Assembly (NCBI RefSeq): GCF_000952155.1
Contig: NZ_JYON01000001.1
Span: 186,001 to 250,000, forward strand
Length of the DNA: 64,000 nt
Reading direction: 5' to 3'
Origin: Aliterella atlantica CENA595
GTDB lineage: Bacteria; Cyanobacteriota; Cyanobacteriia; Cyanobacteriales; Chroococcidiopsidaceae
The position numbers and the translations under genes are program-made. Positions 8,523-15,439 of this stretch are shown piece by piece. Numbering within the stretch: the first letter of the stretch is position 1; every line of letters starts with the position of its first letter. The notes beneath the pieces were generated by a model. The model saw only the letters and a list, made by a program, of their open reading frames with translations, was not told the DNA's origin and did not search any database.

Positions 8523-9860
8523 GTGGGCAAGCAAATTCAACCAATCGACAGGCTAAAACTTGGTTTAGCTGTATCAACGGCAAAAACAGTCACATTTTTA
8601 GTGCGGCTTTTGCGTTTAGGCGCAGCTAGCGTGCTACCAGGAGAAATTGCCCGTCGCCTCCAACCCAAACTATTGCAACTATTAAGCTTCCAAGTAAAAC
8701 GCGGCGTAATTCTAGTTGCAGGTACAAACGGTAAAACCACCACATCGCTGCTGTTAAAGACAATGTTAGAACGCCAAGGCTGGAAAGTAGCACACAACGC
8801 AACAGGCGCAAACTTAGAAAATGGCTTAATGACAGCACTACTAGAAAGCACCAATATAGTAGGGAAACTAGAAGCTGACTTCGCAATTTTGGAAGTAGAC
8901 GAAAATATCTTGCGGCGGGTATTGCAGCCAATTCAACCTAGGCTAATTTTGTGTTTGAACTTATTTCGCGATCAGTTGGATCGCTACGGCGAAGTAGATA
9001 CAATTAGCAAACGCTGGGGAGAAGCGATCGCAACTTTACCAACAGACACAGTAGTAGTTGCCAATGCTGACGATCCTACTCTTGCCTACATGGGGCAACA
9101 ATTACCACAAAAAGTACGGTTTTTTGGACTAAAAGAGCCAAAACAGTATTTGGACGAAATTCCCCATGCTGTAGACTCCATTTACTGCCCCAAATGCGGT
9201 CATTTACTATCTTATGCAGGGGTATATTTATCCCATTTAGGCGATTATGAATGCCCAAGTTGCGGCTTTGCCAAAAGCAAACTCGATATTGACAGCAACC
9301 AATGGCAGCAAATTCTCATCGGTTTGTACAACAAATACAACACCTTAGCGGCGGTACTAGCAGCCCAAGAATTGGGTGTAGATAAAAGCATCATCCAGGA
9401 TAGTATCAGCACCTTCCAAGCTGCATTTGGACGTGCAGAGGAGTTAGAAGTTGAAGGAGTGCGCGTACTAATTTTGCTGTCCAAAAACCCTGTAGGGATG
9501 AACGAAACTATCCGCGCCGTCAATCAAGCAGGTGGAAAAACAAAGTTATTAGTATTAAATGACAGAACCCCAGATGGTACAGATGTATCGTGGATTTGGG
9601 ATGTCGATACAGAAAAGTTAGTAGAAACAGGCGGAACATTAGTAGTTAGCGGCGATCGCGTGTACGATATGGCATTGCGCTTGCGTTATAGCCAGCTAGA
9701 AACCAGCGCCAACGTACAGTTGATTATTGAAGAAGACTTGAGAAGTGCGATCGCCACAGCCTTAGATCGCACCCCAGCAGATGAAACCTTGCACATTCTA
9801 CCTACTTATTCTGCAATGTTAGAAGTGCGCGAAATTCTTACAGGGCGAAAGATTCTTTAA
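8523..9860 (+). CDS. murT: MurT, lipid II isoglutaminyl synthase ligase subunit
   Basis: A 445-residue Mur ligase-family protein starting at GTG. It has the ATP-binding loop GTNGKTTT (residues 67-74), a zinc ribbon with C222/C225 and C244/C247 inserted in the central domain, and the C-terminal DUF1727 region (LLSKNPVGMNETIRAV, LNDRTPDGTDVSWIWDVD) typical of MurT rather than MurC-F. With the glutaminase GatD it amidates the alpha-carboxyl of D-glutamate in lipid II. GatD is encoded 1.5 kb downstream on the same strand. The two are normally adjacent, and here a toxin-antitoxin block separates them. Confidence 0.9.
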   Translation: MGKQIQPIDRLKLGLAVSTAKTVTFLVRLLRLGAASVLPGEIARRLQPKLLQLLSFQVKRGVILVAGTNGKTTTSLLLKTMLERQGWKVAHNATGANLENGLMTALLESTNIVGKLEADFAILEVDENILRRVLQPIQPRLILCLNLFRDQLDRYGEVDTISKRWGEAIATLPTDTVVVANADDPTLAYMGQQLPQKVRFFGLKEPKQYLDEIPHAVDSIYCPKCGHLLSYAGVYLSHLGDYECPSCGFAKSKLDIDSNQWQQILIGLYNKYNTLAAVLAAQELGVDKSIIQDSISTFQAAFGRAEELEVEGVRVLILLSKNPVGMNETIRAVNQAGGKTKLLVLNDRTPDGTDVSWIWDVDTEKLVETGGTLVVSGDRVYDMALRLRYSQLETSANVQLIIEEDLRSAIATALDRTPADETLHILPTYSAMLEVREILTGRKIL

Positions 9861-9878
9861 TAGCAAATTCAAGCATTG

Positions 9879-10217
9879 CTATAGATACAAAACTGTTCGC
9901 AGTCCTTCGTCTACTTCTACTTGTAATTGTTATATTATTGCTCCAACTCGCTCGACTAAAAATGCTTTATCAATAGTAAAAATTTGCGATATATTAGCTA
10001 CCGAATCTTTAGGTAAACCTGTGGCTGCGCGAGGTAGTAAAACATTGCCTGGTGCTACCGCTAATTGAATATTAGAGGTAATAATCACAACCAATATTGT
10101 ACTGATACGGCTTTGAGTAAAAGTATCATCCTGAACGATTAAAACAGGGCGGCGATATCCAGGTTCAGAACCAATAGGATTGGGCAAATTTGCCCGCCAA
10201 ATCTCTCCACGATACAT
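9879..10217 (-). pseudogene. MazF/PemK-family toxin interrupted by an in-frame stop
   Basis: The frame starting MYRGEIWRANLPNP (ATG at 10217) encodes a clear MazF-type endoribonuclease with GYRRPVLIVQDD and a central beta-barrel. It stops at TAA 9930-9932 after 95 residues. The same frame continues past the stop with QLQVEVDEGLRTVLYL and a TAG at 9879-9881, which is the expected C-terminal helix of the family. One nonsense change has therefore removed the last 16 residues. The ATG overlaps the antitoxin stop (TAATG), the normal coupled arrangement. The shortened protein may still fold, so inactivity is likely but unproven, and a sequencing error is possible. Confidence 0.8.
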
Positions 10218-10453
10218 TACCAATCCTCGTTTGGCAGCGACATAAATTGCATTGTCGACAGCACTGGATCTAGTTCGGAGAATTCCTGCTCGTAAACTTG
10301 ATTTAGTTTGTTCAAGATTAAATTTTGATTATATTTGCGTAAATATGCTTGCAAAGCTTTCGTGTAGAGTTCGCTGCGCGATAATCCTAACTGTTTAGCT
10401 AGTGCTTCTGCCTCTGCAAAAATTGAGTCTGGAAGTGAAATTGCTGTTTTCAT
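10217..10453 (-). CDS. Ribbon-helix-helix antitoxin of a MazEF-type pair
   Basis: A 78-residue protein. MKTAISLPDSIFAEAEALAK and LGLSRSELYTKALQAYLRKY form a ribbon-helix-helix DNA-binding domain; the acidic C-terminus (about 50-78) would bind the toxin. It is upstream of and coupled to the mazF-like gene. Because the toxin carries a stop codon, this antitoxin may now be an orphan. Confidence 0.82.
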   Translation of the reverse strand: MKTAISLPDSIFAEAEALAKQLGLSRSELYTKALQAYLRKYNQNLILNKLNQVYEQEFSELDPVLSTMQFMSLPNEDW

Positions 10454-10520
10454 TTTTACTTCATGGCGATCGCTATACGCGTAGTTATACCAAAAATTCT
10501 TAGGATATTCAAACTGATTG

Positions 10521-10652
10521 ATTTGGAGGGAAAAATATAATAAACCGATTGGAGTAGCTACTTATCAGATGGTTTCAACTTTGCCTCAAGAATTGCAAAA
10601 CAAGCTGCCCACACAAGAGCAAGTAGCGAAGTTGTTAGCAGGTGTAGAGTAA
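10521..10652 (+). pseudogene. Fragment of a DUF1016/YhcG-type nuclease C-terminus
   Basis: An open frame of 43 codons with no start encodes NKPIGVATYQMVSTLPQEL and KLPTQEQVAKLLAGVE before a stop. This resembles the C-terminal end of DUF1016 (YhcG-type PDDEXK) proteins, which typically finish with a PIGVxxY...LP..L...LP..EE motif. An in-frame stop lies just upstream and there is no room for the rest of the gene, so it is a remnant. The identification comes from motif memory and is moderate. Confidence 0.45.
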
Positions 10653-10679
10653 TTGAAAAAACTAACCGAGTGGAAGCAA

Positions 10680-10925
10680 TTAAAAACTTTTATCCGTCTG
10701 CTCTAGGGTCGTTCTATTTTGTGCTGTAGAACTTGAGGCTTGACTGTCGCGCATTACACGGATTAGCAGTCGTAGAGCTTCATTGACAGCATCGGCACTA
10801 GGAAACATTTGTGCTACATCAGGTTCTAAACGTACTATTGTAGAACCAAAACTTTTACGATTTTTACCTAATTTTCTAACTTTAAGGCTCTTTAAATCGT
10901 ACTCTGGTTGTAGCTCGTCTTCCAT
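10680..10925 (-). CDS. BrnA-like antitoxin
   Basis: An 81-residue protein starting MEDELQPEYDLKSL. The middle segment (RLEPDVAQMFPSADAVNEALRLLIRV) looks like the ribbon-helix-helix region of the antitoxins paired with BrnT toxins. ATG at 10925 is preferred because GAAGGA, provided by the end of the toxin gene, lies at ribosome-binding distance. A start seven codons upstream would overlap the toxin. Toxin-then-antitoxin order is normal for BrnTA modules. Confidence 0.75.
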   Translation of the reverse strand: MEDELQPEYDLKSLKVRKLGKNRKSFGSTIVRLEPDVAQMFPSADAVNEALRLLIRVMRDSQASSSTAQNRTTLEQTDKSF

Positions 10926-10932
10926 TTTTGAT

Positions 10933-11205
10933 CTATCCTTCCTCATAAGCTTTTATTTCAGTTTTTGTTAGTTCTCTAGCGCTGATAAGCCGAATAGAAT
11001 TAATTGTCTCTGTGTAGGAGACAATCAACAATCGTCCCTGATTTGATTGTCCAATAATCAAGTAGCGCTCCTCATCCTCTGAATGTTTGGGATCGTAAAA
11101 ATCAACATACAGTGAATCATCGAAAACAGTTTGGGCTTCCTCAAAAGAGACTCCATGCTTGGAGAGGTTGCTTACTGCTTTATTTGCATCCCACTCGAAA
11201 TTCAT
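10933..11205 (-). CDS. BrnT-family toxin
   Basis: A 90-residue protein with the family's N-terminus MNFEWDANKAVSNLSKHGVS, then FEEAQTVFDD and the C-terminal RLISARELTKTEIKAYEEG. BrnT is a RelE-fold ribonuclease whose activity is held by BrnA, encoded seven bases downstream. Length is normal for the family. The pair is transcribed against the flanking murT and gatD genes. Confidence 0.85.
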   Translation of the reverse strand: MNFEWDANKAVSNLSKHGVSFEEAQTVFDDSLYVDFYDPKHSEDEERYLIIGQSNQGRLLIVSYTETINSIRLISARELTKTEIKAYEEG

Positions 11206-11230
11206 AAGCTCATTCTAACTAAGCCTTACT

Positions 11231-11305
11231 CTAAGGTTAGAAGACTGGAACAATGCGATCGCTACAGCCGCAGAACATACTCTAATACCTACTTATTGTG
11301 CAACC
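11231..11305 (+). pseudogene. Decayed second copy of the murT 3' end
   Basis: Translation gives EDWNNAIATAAEHT, then LIPTYCAT. The intact murT C-terminus (about 9735-9830) encodes EDLRSAIATALDRT...ILPTYSAM. At DNA level 26 of 31 bases match around GCGATCGC, and TACCTACTTATT is shared, with an internal deletion of roughly 20 bases. There is no start and the frame decays after 11305. It lies 75 bases before gatD, where the end of a normally placed murT would be expected. Confidence 0.7.
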
Positions 11306-11380
11306 TTCCCAAACCTCTAAACCTCAATTGCAACCCAGGCATTACACTACAACAAGTGCAAAGTTGTAAAATTGCTTGTT

Positions 11381-12178
11381 ATGAATCCTGAAATTACGAT
11401 TGGTTGGCTTTACCCGACGCTGATGAGTACCTATGGCGATCGCGGTAATGTTATCTGTATTCAAAGGCGCTGTCAGTGGCGCGGTTTTGCAGTCAATATA
11501 TTACCTCTCGATCGCGCTGCTACCGCAACCGAAATCCACCAAGCAGACATATTAGTAGGCGGCGGCGCACAAGATCGCCAACAAGAAATTGTCATGCGCA
11601 ACTTGCAAGGCGCTAAAGCAGAAGCACTACGCCAAAAGATTGAAAATGGCACTCCTGGAGTATTTACGTGCGGCGCACCGCAGCTATTAGGACATTACTA
11701 TGAACCTGGGATCGGACAAAGAATTCAAGGCTTGGGATTATTTGATTTTGTTTCGGTACATCCTGGCGAAAATGCTCGCCGCTGCATTGGTAACTTGGTA
11801 ATTGAAGTTACAGCCAAGCGTTTAGCGCAAGAACTAACAGCGATGACAGGTTCTACACCTTACCTAGTAGGCTTTGAAAATCACGGCGGACGCACTAAAC
11901 TCGGACAAGTAGAAGCTTTGGGGCGCGTAATATCGGGGTTGGGCAATAACGGCGAAGATGGTACAGAAGGAGCATTCTATCAAAATGCGATCGCTACATA
12001 TTCTCATGGTCCCTTGTTACCGAAAAACCCTTTTCTTGCTGATTGGTTGATTCAAACAGCTTTGAGACAGAAATATCAGGAAGAAATTGCGATCGCACCT
12101 TTAGATGATAACCTTGCAACTCAAGCTAGAGAAGCTATGTTCAAAAAATTGCGCGTTAGCGTTCCTGCTGCAACTTAA
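11381..12178 (+). CDS. gatD: GatD, lipid II isoglutaminyl synthase glutaminase subunit
   Basis: A 265-residue class I (CobB/CobQ-like) glutamine amidotransferase. The nucleophile is C97 in VFTCGAPQLLG and the catalytic histidine is H209 in TYSHGPLLPKNP; FENHGGRT near 165-172 is also characteristic. It releases ammonia from glutamine for MurT to amidate D-Glu in lipid II. The ATG at 11381 is chosen over a TTG nine bases upstream. Its partner murT lies 1.5 kb upstream, past two toxin-antitoxin modules. Confidence 0.9.
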   Translation: MNPEITIGWLYPTLMSTYGDRGNVICIQRRCQWRGFAVNILPLDRAATATEIHQADILVGGGAQDRQQEIVMRNLQGAKAEALRQKIENGTPGVFTCGAPQLLGHYYEPGIGQRIQGLGLFDFVSVHPGENARRCIGNLVIEVTAKRLAQELTAMTGSTPYLVGFENHGGRTKLGQVEALGRVISGLGNNGEDGTEGAFYQNAIATYSHGPLLPKNPFLADWLIQTALRQKYQEEIAIAPLDDNLATQAREAMFKKLRVSVPAAT

Positions 12179-12404
12179 ACTTTAATTCATTGCTATCCTA
12201 ATATTTGCTGCCGCGATCGGTTAGGTGCTTCAACCTTCATGCCTTGACTCGATGACTTGACGAGCAATTCTCGTTCTCAAGCGATCGCCTCAATTGGTAC
12301 TTGCCAACAACCTCTTTGCCATCCGCACCAACGTAGTATTCTACTGCCACTTACGATCGCTTATCCTTGAATCAAGATAGCCCAATTATCTCCAGCAGAA
12401 AACA

Positions 12405-12656
12405 ATGAGCATTGCGATCCCTGACGACATCGTCAAAGCAACTAAAATGACTGAGGATGAATTGAAGCTAGAAATCGCTATTATGTTGTATTCACAACAA
12501 AAAATTAGTAGCGGCAAAGTTCGTGCTTGGACTGGGTTGACGGTTCTTCAATTTCAAAAGGAATTGGCAAAACGAGGACTTTGTATTAACTATGATGTAG
12601 AAGATTTTCAATCGGACGTTAAAACCTTGCAGTCACTAGACTTATTGCGATCGTAG
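12405..12656 (+). CDS. UPF0175-family antitoxin
   Basis: An 83-residue protein, MSIAIPDDIVKATKMTEDEL, with a helical centre (KLEIAIMLYSQQKISSGK) and a HTH-like segment AWTGLTVLQFQKELAKRG. These features are typical of UPF0175 proteins, which pair with DUF3368 PIN-like toxins. The toxin frame begins before this gene ends, so the two are translationally linked. Confidence 0.82.
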   Translation: MSIAIPDDIVKATKMTEDELKLEIAIMLYSQQKISSGKVRAWTGLTVLQFQKELAKRGLCINYDVEDFQSDVKTLQSLDLLRS

Positions 12657-13141
12657 TTAGCGATACCTCACCCATTACAAACCTCGCTGCCATTGGTCAG
12701 TTAGATTTATTGCGCCAACTTTATGAAACCATCGTCATTTCCTTAGCTGTCTATAACGAAATGGTTGCCGTAAGTACAGTTGTCCCTGGTGCAGTTGAAG
12801 TACAAACTCTCTGGTGGATTCAAACTCAAACAGTCGCTAATGTTCAAAGTGTTGTAGCCCTTCAAAGCATCCAAGATGACATTGATTTGGGCGAGGCTGA
12901 GGCGATGGCTTTAGCACTGGAACTTAAAGCGGACTTGCTTTTAATGGATGAGCGTCGTGGCAGAGCATTAGCAGCAAATTATGGACTTAGCGTGACTGGA
13001 CTACTAGGCGTTTTATTACAAGCTAAACGTAATGGTTTTATACCTTTTGTTAAACCTGTAATGGATCGATTAATTGAGGAAGCTGATTTTCGGGTAAGCA
13101 GTCAATTGTATGCAACTGTTCTAAAAACTGCGGGTGAGTAG
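12644..13141 (+). CDS. DUF3368 PIN-like toxin with a non-standard start codon
   Basis: The frame encodes IAIVVSDTSPITNLAAIGQL at its beginning, with the SDTSP motif holding the first catalytic aspartate of PIN-like DUF3368 ribonucleases. It later has DIDLGEAEAMALALE and LLLMDERRGRALA, the remaining acidic residues. No ATG or GTG precedes SDTSP in frame; the upstream stop is at 12620-12622. The best-placed initiator is ATT at 12644, giving 165 residues, the normal length. A TTG at 12710 would lose the first catalytic aspartate. Translation may therefore be weak or depend on coupling to the antitoxin gene it overlaps by 13 bases. Confidence 0.72.
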   Translation: MAIVVSDTSPITNLAAIGQLDLLRQLYETIVISLAVYNEMVAVSTVVPGAVEVQTLWWIQTQTVANVQSVVALQSIQDDIDLGEAEAMALALELKADLLLMDERRGRALAANYGLSVTGLLGVLLQAKRNGFIPFVKPVMDRLIEEADFRVSSQLYATVLKTAGE

Positions 13142-13457
13142 TTGAAGAATTAAGGTATCTCAAAACCGCTTCTCTCACCGCGATACCTATGTTTGAATGA
13201 TATACAGATTTTTTCAGTATCTAAAGGTATTCATCCAGAATTTCCCTAGATATTTTCCCTTTTTATATTAAATTATTTTGTTAAAGATGTTCGCGTGCGA
13301 GTATCAAATATAACAAGCTTATGAAAAATCTCCCGAAAAACATAGTTGATTGTTTAAGATACATGGTTTATGGTTGGGATTACTTTCACTGTCCTGCCTA
13401 GAGTGTACGCAAGAGGCATAATTACAAAGGTTGTGGTGTTGAGGGAGCGATCGCGTA
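13142..13457. other. Intergenic region upstream of alr
   Basis: About 316 bases of AT-rich DNA with no credible open frame. It should contain the alr promoter. I see no clear operator or repeat. Confidence 0.5.
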
Positions 13458-14642
13458 ATGTTGAGTCAAGATGAGCCGCAAATTGCCTCTATTGGGTATA
13501 ACATCGGTGCAAGTTCGCGCCAACGTGCTTGGGTAGAGATCGATCTAGCAGCGCTAACACATAATGTGCGGCAGTTAAAAAAACTCCTGTCGCCTAAAAC
13601 CGCGCTGATGGCAGTAGTCAAAGCTGATGCCTACGGACATGGAGCGGTAACGGTGGCAATGGCAGTGCTGCAAGCGGGAGCAAGCTGGCTAGGAGTAGCA
13701 ACTATACCTGAAGGTATTGAACTACGGGCAGCAGGGATTACAGCGCCAATTTTGGTCTTGGGTGCAACTTTTGCCCCCGAACAAGTTAAAGAAATTGCCT
13801 ATTGGCAGCTACAACCAACTTTATGCAGTTTTGAGGCAGCTAAATTATTTGCTCAAACTCTCACTGCGATCGACTATGACGGAGCTTTACCCGTACATAT
13901 TAAGCTTGATACTGGAATGTCGCGTTTAGGTCCTTGTTGGCAGCAAGCGGCTGAATTTGTGCAGTTAGTGCAAAGTTTGCCTCACTTGCATATTGCTAGT
14001 ATTTACTCTCACTTAGCAACAGCAGAATGTATAGACCAAACTGTGTTAAGAATGCAACAACAGCGATTTGAACAAGCGATCGCTAAAGTTAAAGCTAGTA
14101 GTAAATTGCCTTTACCTTGCCTGCACTTAGCTAATTCTGCTGCTACTTTGACTGATTCTAGTTTGCATTACGATTTGGTGCGTGTCGGATTAGCTGTTTA
14201 TGGACTTTATCCAGCAACTCATTTGCAATCTGTCATTGAACTAAAACCTACTTTACAAGTTAAAGCGCGAGTAACTCAAGTCAAAATAATTGAGCCTGGT
14301 ACTGGTGTAAGTTACGGGCATAAATTTGTTAGCGATCGCTCTTTACTTATGGCTGTTGTTGGTATCGGTTATGCTGATGGCGTACCGCGTAATTTATCTA
14401 ACAAAATGACTGTGTTAATTCGAGGGCAGAAAGTTCCCCAAATTGGTGCAATTACGATGGATCAATTAATGTTAGATGTCAGCGCTATACCGGATTTGCA
14501 GCCAGGTGAAATTGTAACTTTATTAGGAAAAGACGGTGATGAAACAATTCTTGCTGATGATTGGGCAGAACTGTTAAATACTATTTCTTGGGAGATTCTT
14601 TGCGGTTTTAAACATCGTTTGCCGCGTGTTGCTATGTTTTAA
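13458..14642 (+). CDS. alr: Alanine racemase
   Basis: A 394-residue PLP enzyme that makes D-alanine for peptidoglycan. The PLP lysine is K55 in AVVKADAYGHG, and the second catalytic residue is the tyrosine in GVSYGHKF near 290. The N-terminal TIM barrel and C-terminal beta domain (MTVLIRGQKVPQIGAITMDQ) are complete. Start is ATG at 13458. Together with murT and gatD upstream it makes a loose cell-wall neighbourhood, though the promoter region suggests separate transcription. Confidence 0.95.
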   Translation: MLSQDEPQIASIGYNIGASSRQRAWVEIDLAALTHNVRQLKKLLSPKTALMAVVKADAYGHGAVTVAMAVLQAGASWLGVATIPEGIELRAAGITAPILVLGATFAPEQVKEIAYWQLQPTLCSFEAAKLFAQTLTAIDYDGALPVHIKLDTGMSRLGPCWQQAAEFVQLVQSLPHLHIASIYSHLATAECIDQTVLRMQQQRFEQAIAKVKASSKLPLPCLHLANSAATLTDSSLHYDLVRVGLAVYGLYPATHLQSVIELKPTLQVKARVTQVKIIEPGTGVSYGHKFVSDRSLLMAVVGIGYADGVPRNLSNKMTVLIRGQKVPQIGAITMDQLMLDVSAIPDLQPGEIVTLLGKDGDETILADDWAELLNTISWEILCGFKHRLPRVAMF

Positions 14643-14656
14643 GAGAAGATGTAGCG

Positions 14657-14687
14657 AACGCAGATGCACGCAGATAAACGCAGATGA
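14657..14687. repeat. Three 10-bp tandem units of ACGCAGAT
   Basis: The octamer ACGCAGAT, or the same with one change, recurs three times at 10-base spacing just after alr. Short repeats of this kind are common in cyanobacterial spacers. No function is evident. Confidence 0.6.
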
Positions 14688-14925
14688 ATAGGCGGATTTG
14701 TTGATGGAATTATAGATTTTATCGCTATATTAGGGAACAAAATACTAGCGGTCGCGTCTTGATTTTGCATACATTTGTTTGAGATTAGTTTTATTCTCAA
14801 GTTTGTGCTGCTTTCTGCTCAATTTTAAGAAAAATTATCAATGTATTGATGTATAAATCTTGACGCTTGAATGTTTTAAAAGTTAAGTTGTAGCAATCAG
14901 TTAGTCTTGAAGTTAATTGCATAAA

Positions 14926-15438
14926 ATGAAAAGCAGTATAGGGAGATCGATTTTAAGTTTTATAACATTAATTGTTTTATCTGTATTAGGAATTAAAACT
15001 GAAATTGCAACAGCAACCAGTCAAATTGAGCGACAAACTGTTAATAATGAAACAGTAATAGGTCAAGCTTGCCCTTATGGAGGCAATCGATTAAGGTACG
15101 GTAGAGTAGCAACTCTAGATGGAGACGATCTTTATATTCGTTCTCGTCCTAATGGGAAGGTTATTGGCGCTGTTCCTTTTGGTTGGGCAGTAGTTACGGT
15201 GAAAAGGGATTCTACTCAAAAGTGGGTTTATATTGACGAATATCCTGCTGTCTCTGCTCCTGCACTTAGAAGCGGTTGGGTAGCAGCAAAGTATATCAAA
15301 CCACTAGGGCGATTCTGCGAAAAACCGATGTCTCTAATTCGTACTAACATGAATGGTTTGTTTGCGAACAAAAAAATTGTAGTCAATGAAAACTGGGTGC
15401 AAATTGGCGATCGCATCTCTACACAAGTAAACTCGTAG
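14926..15438 (+). CDS. Secreted SH3-like (SH3b) domain protein
   Basis: A 170-residue protein with a signal peptide (basic MKSSIGRS then a hydrophobic stretch to about residue 33) and a bacterial SH3 domain at about 60-130 (LYIRSRPNGKVIGAVPFGW, KWVYIDEY, SGWVAAKYIKPLG). SH3b domains in secreted proteins often bind cell-wall peptides or glycan. ATG at 14926 is preferred to a TTG nine bases upstream because it begins the signal peptide. The next gene starts one base after the stop, so it is the first gene of the operon that runs to 20333. Confidence 0.75.
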   Translation: MKSSIGRSILSFITLIVLSVLGIKTEIATATSQIERQTVNNETVIGQACPYGGNRLRYGRVATLDGDDLYIRSRPNGKVIGAVPFGWAVVTVKRDSTQKWVYIDEYPAVSAPALRSGWVAAKYIKPLGRFCEKPMSLIRTNMNGLFANKKIVVNENWVQIGDRISTQVNS

Positions 15439-15439
15439 C

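Noticed and set aside
12179-12404. Minus-strand frame encoding VEYYVGADGKEVVGKYQ near 12270-12350
   Set aside because: It looks protein-like but is only about 38 codons, preceded by a stop and has no family I recognise. It might be a relic, but I cannot support it.
14657-14687. Possible CRISPR array from ACGCAGAT repeats
   Set aside because: The repeats are only 8-10 bases and directly tandem with no spacers; no cas gene is near.
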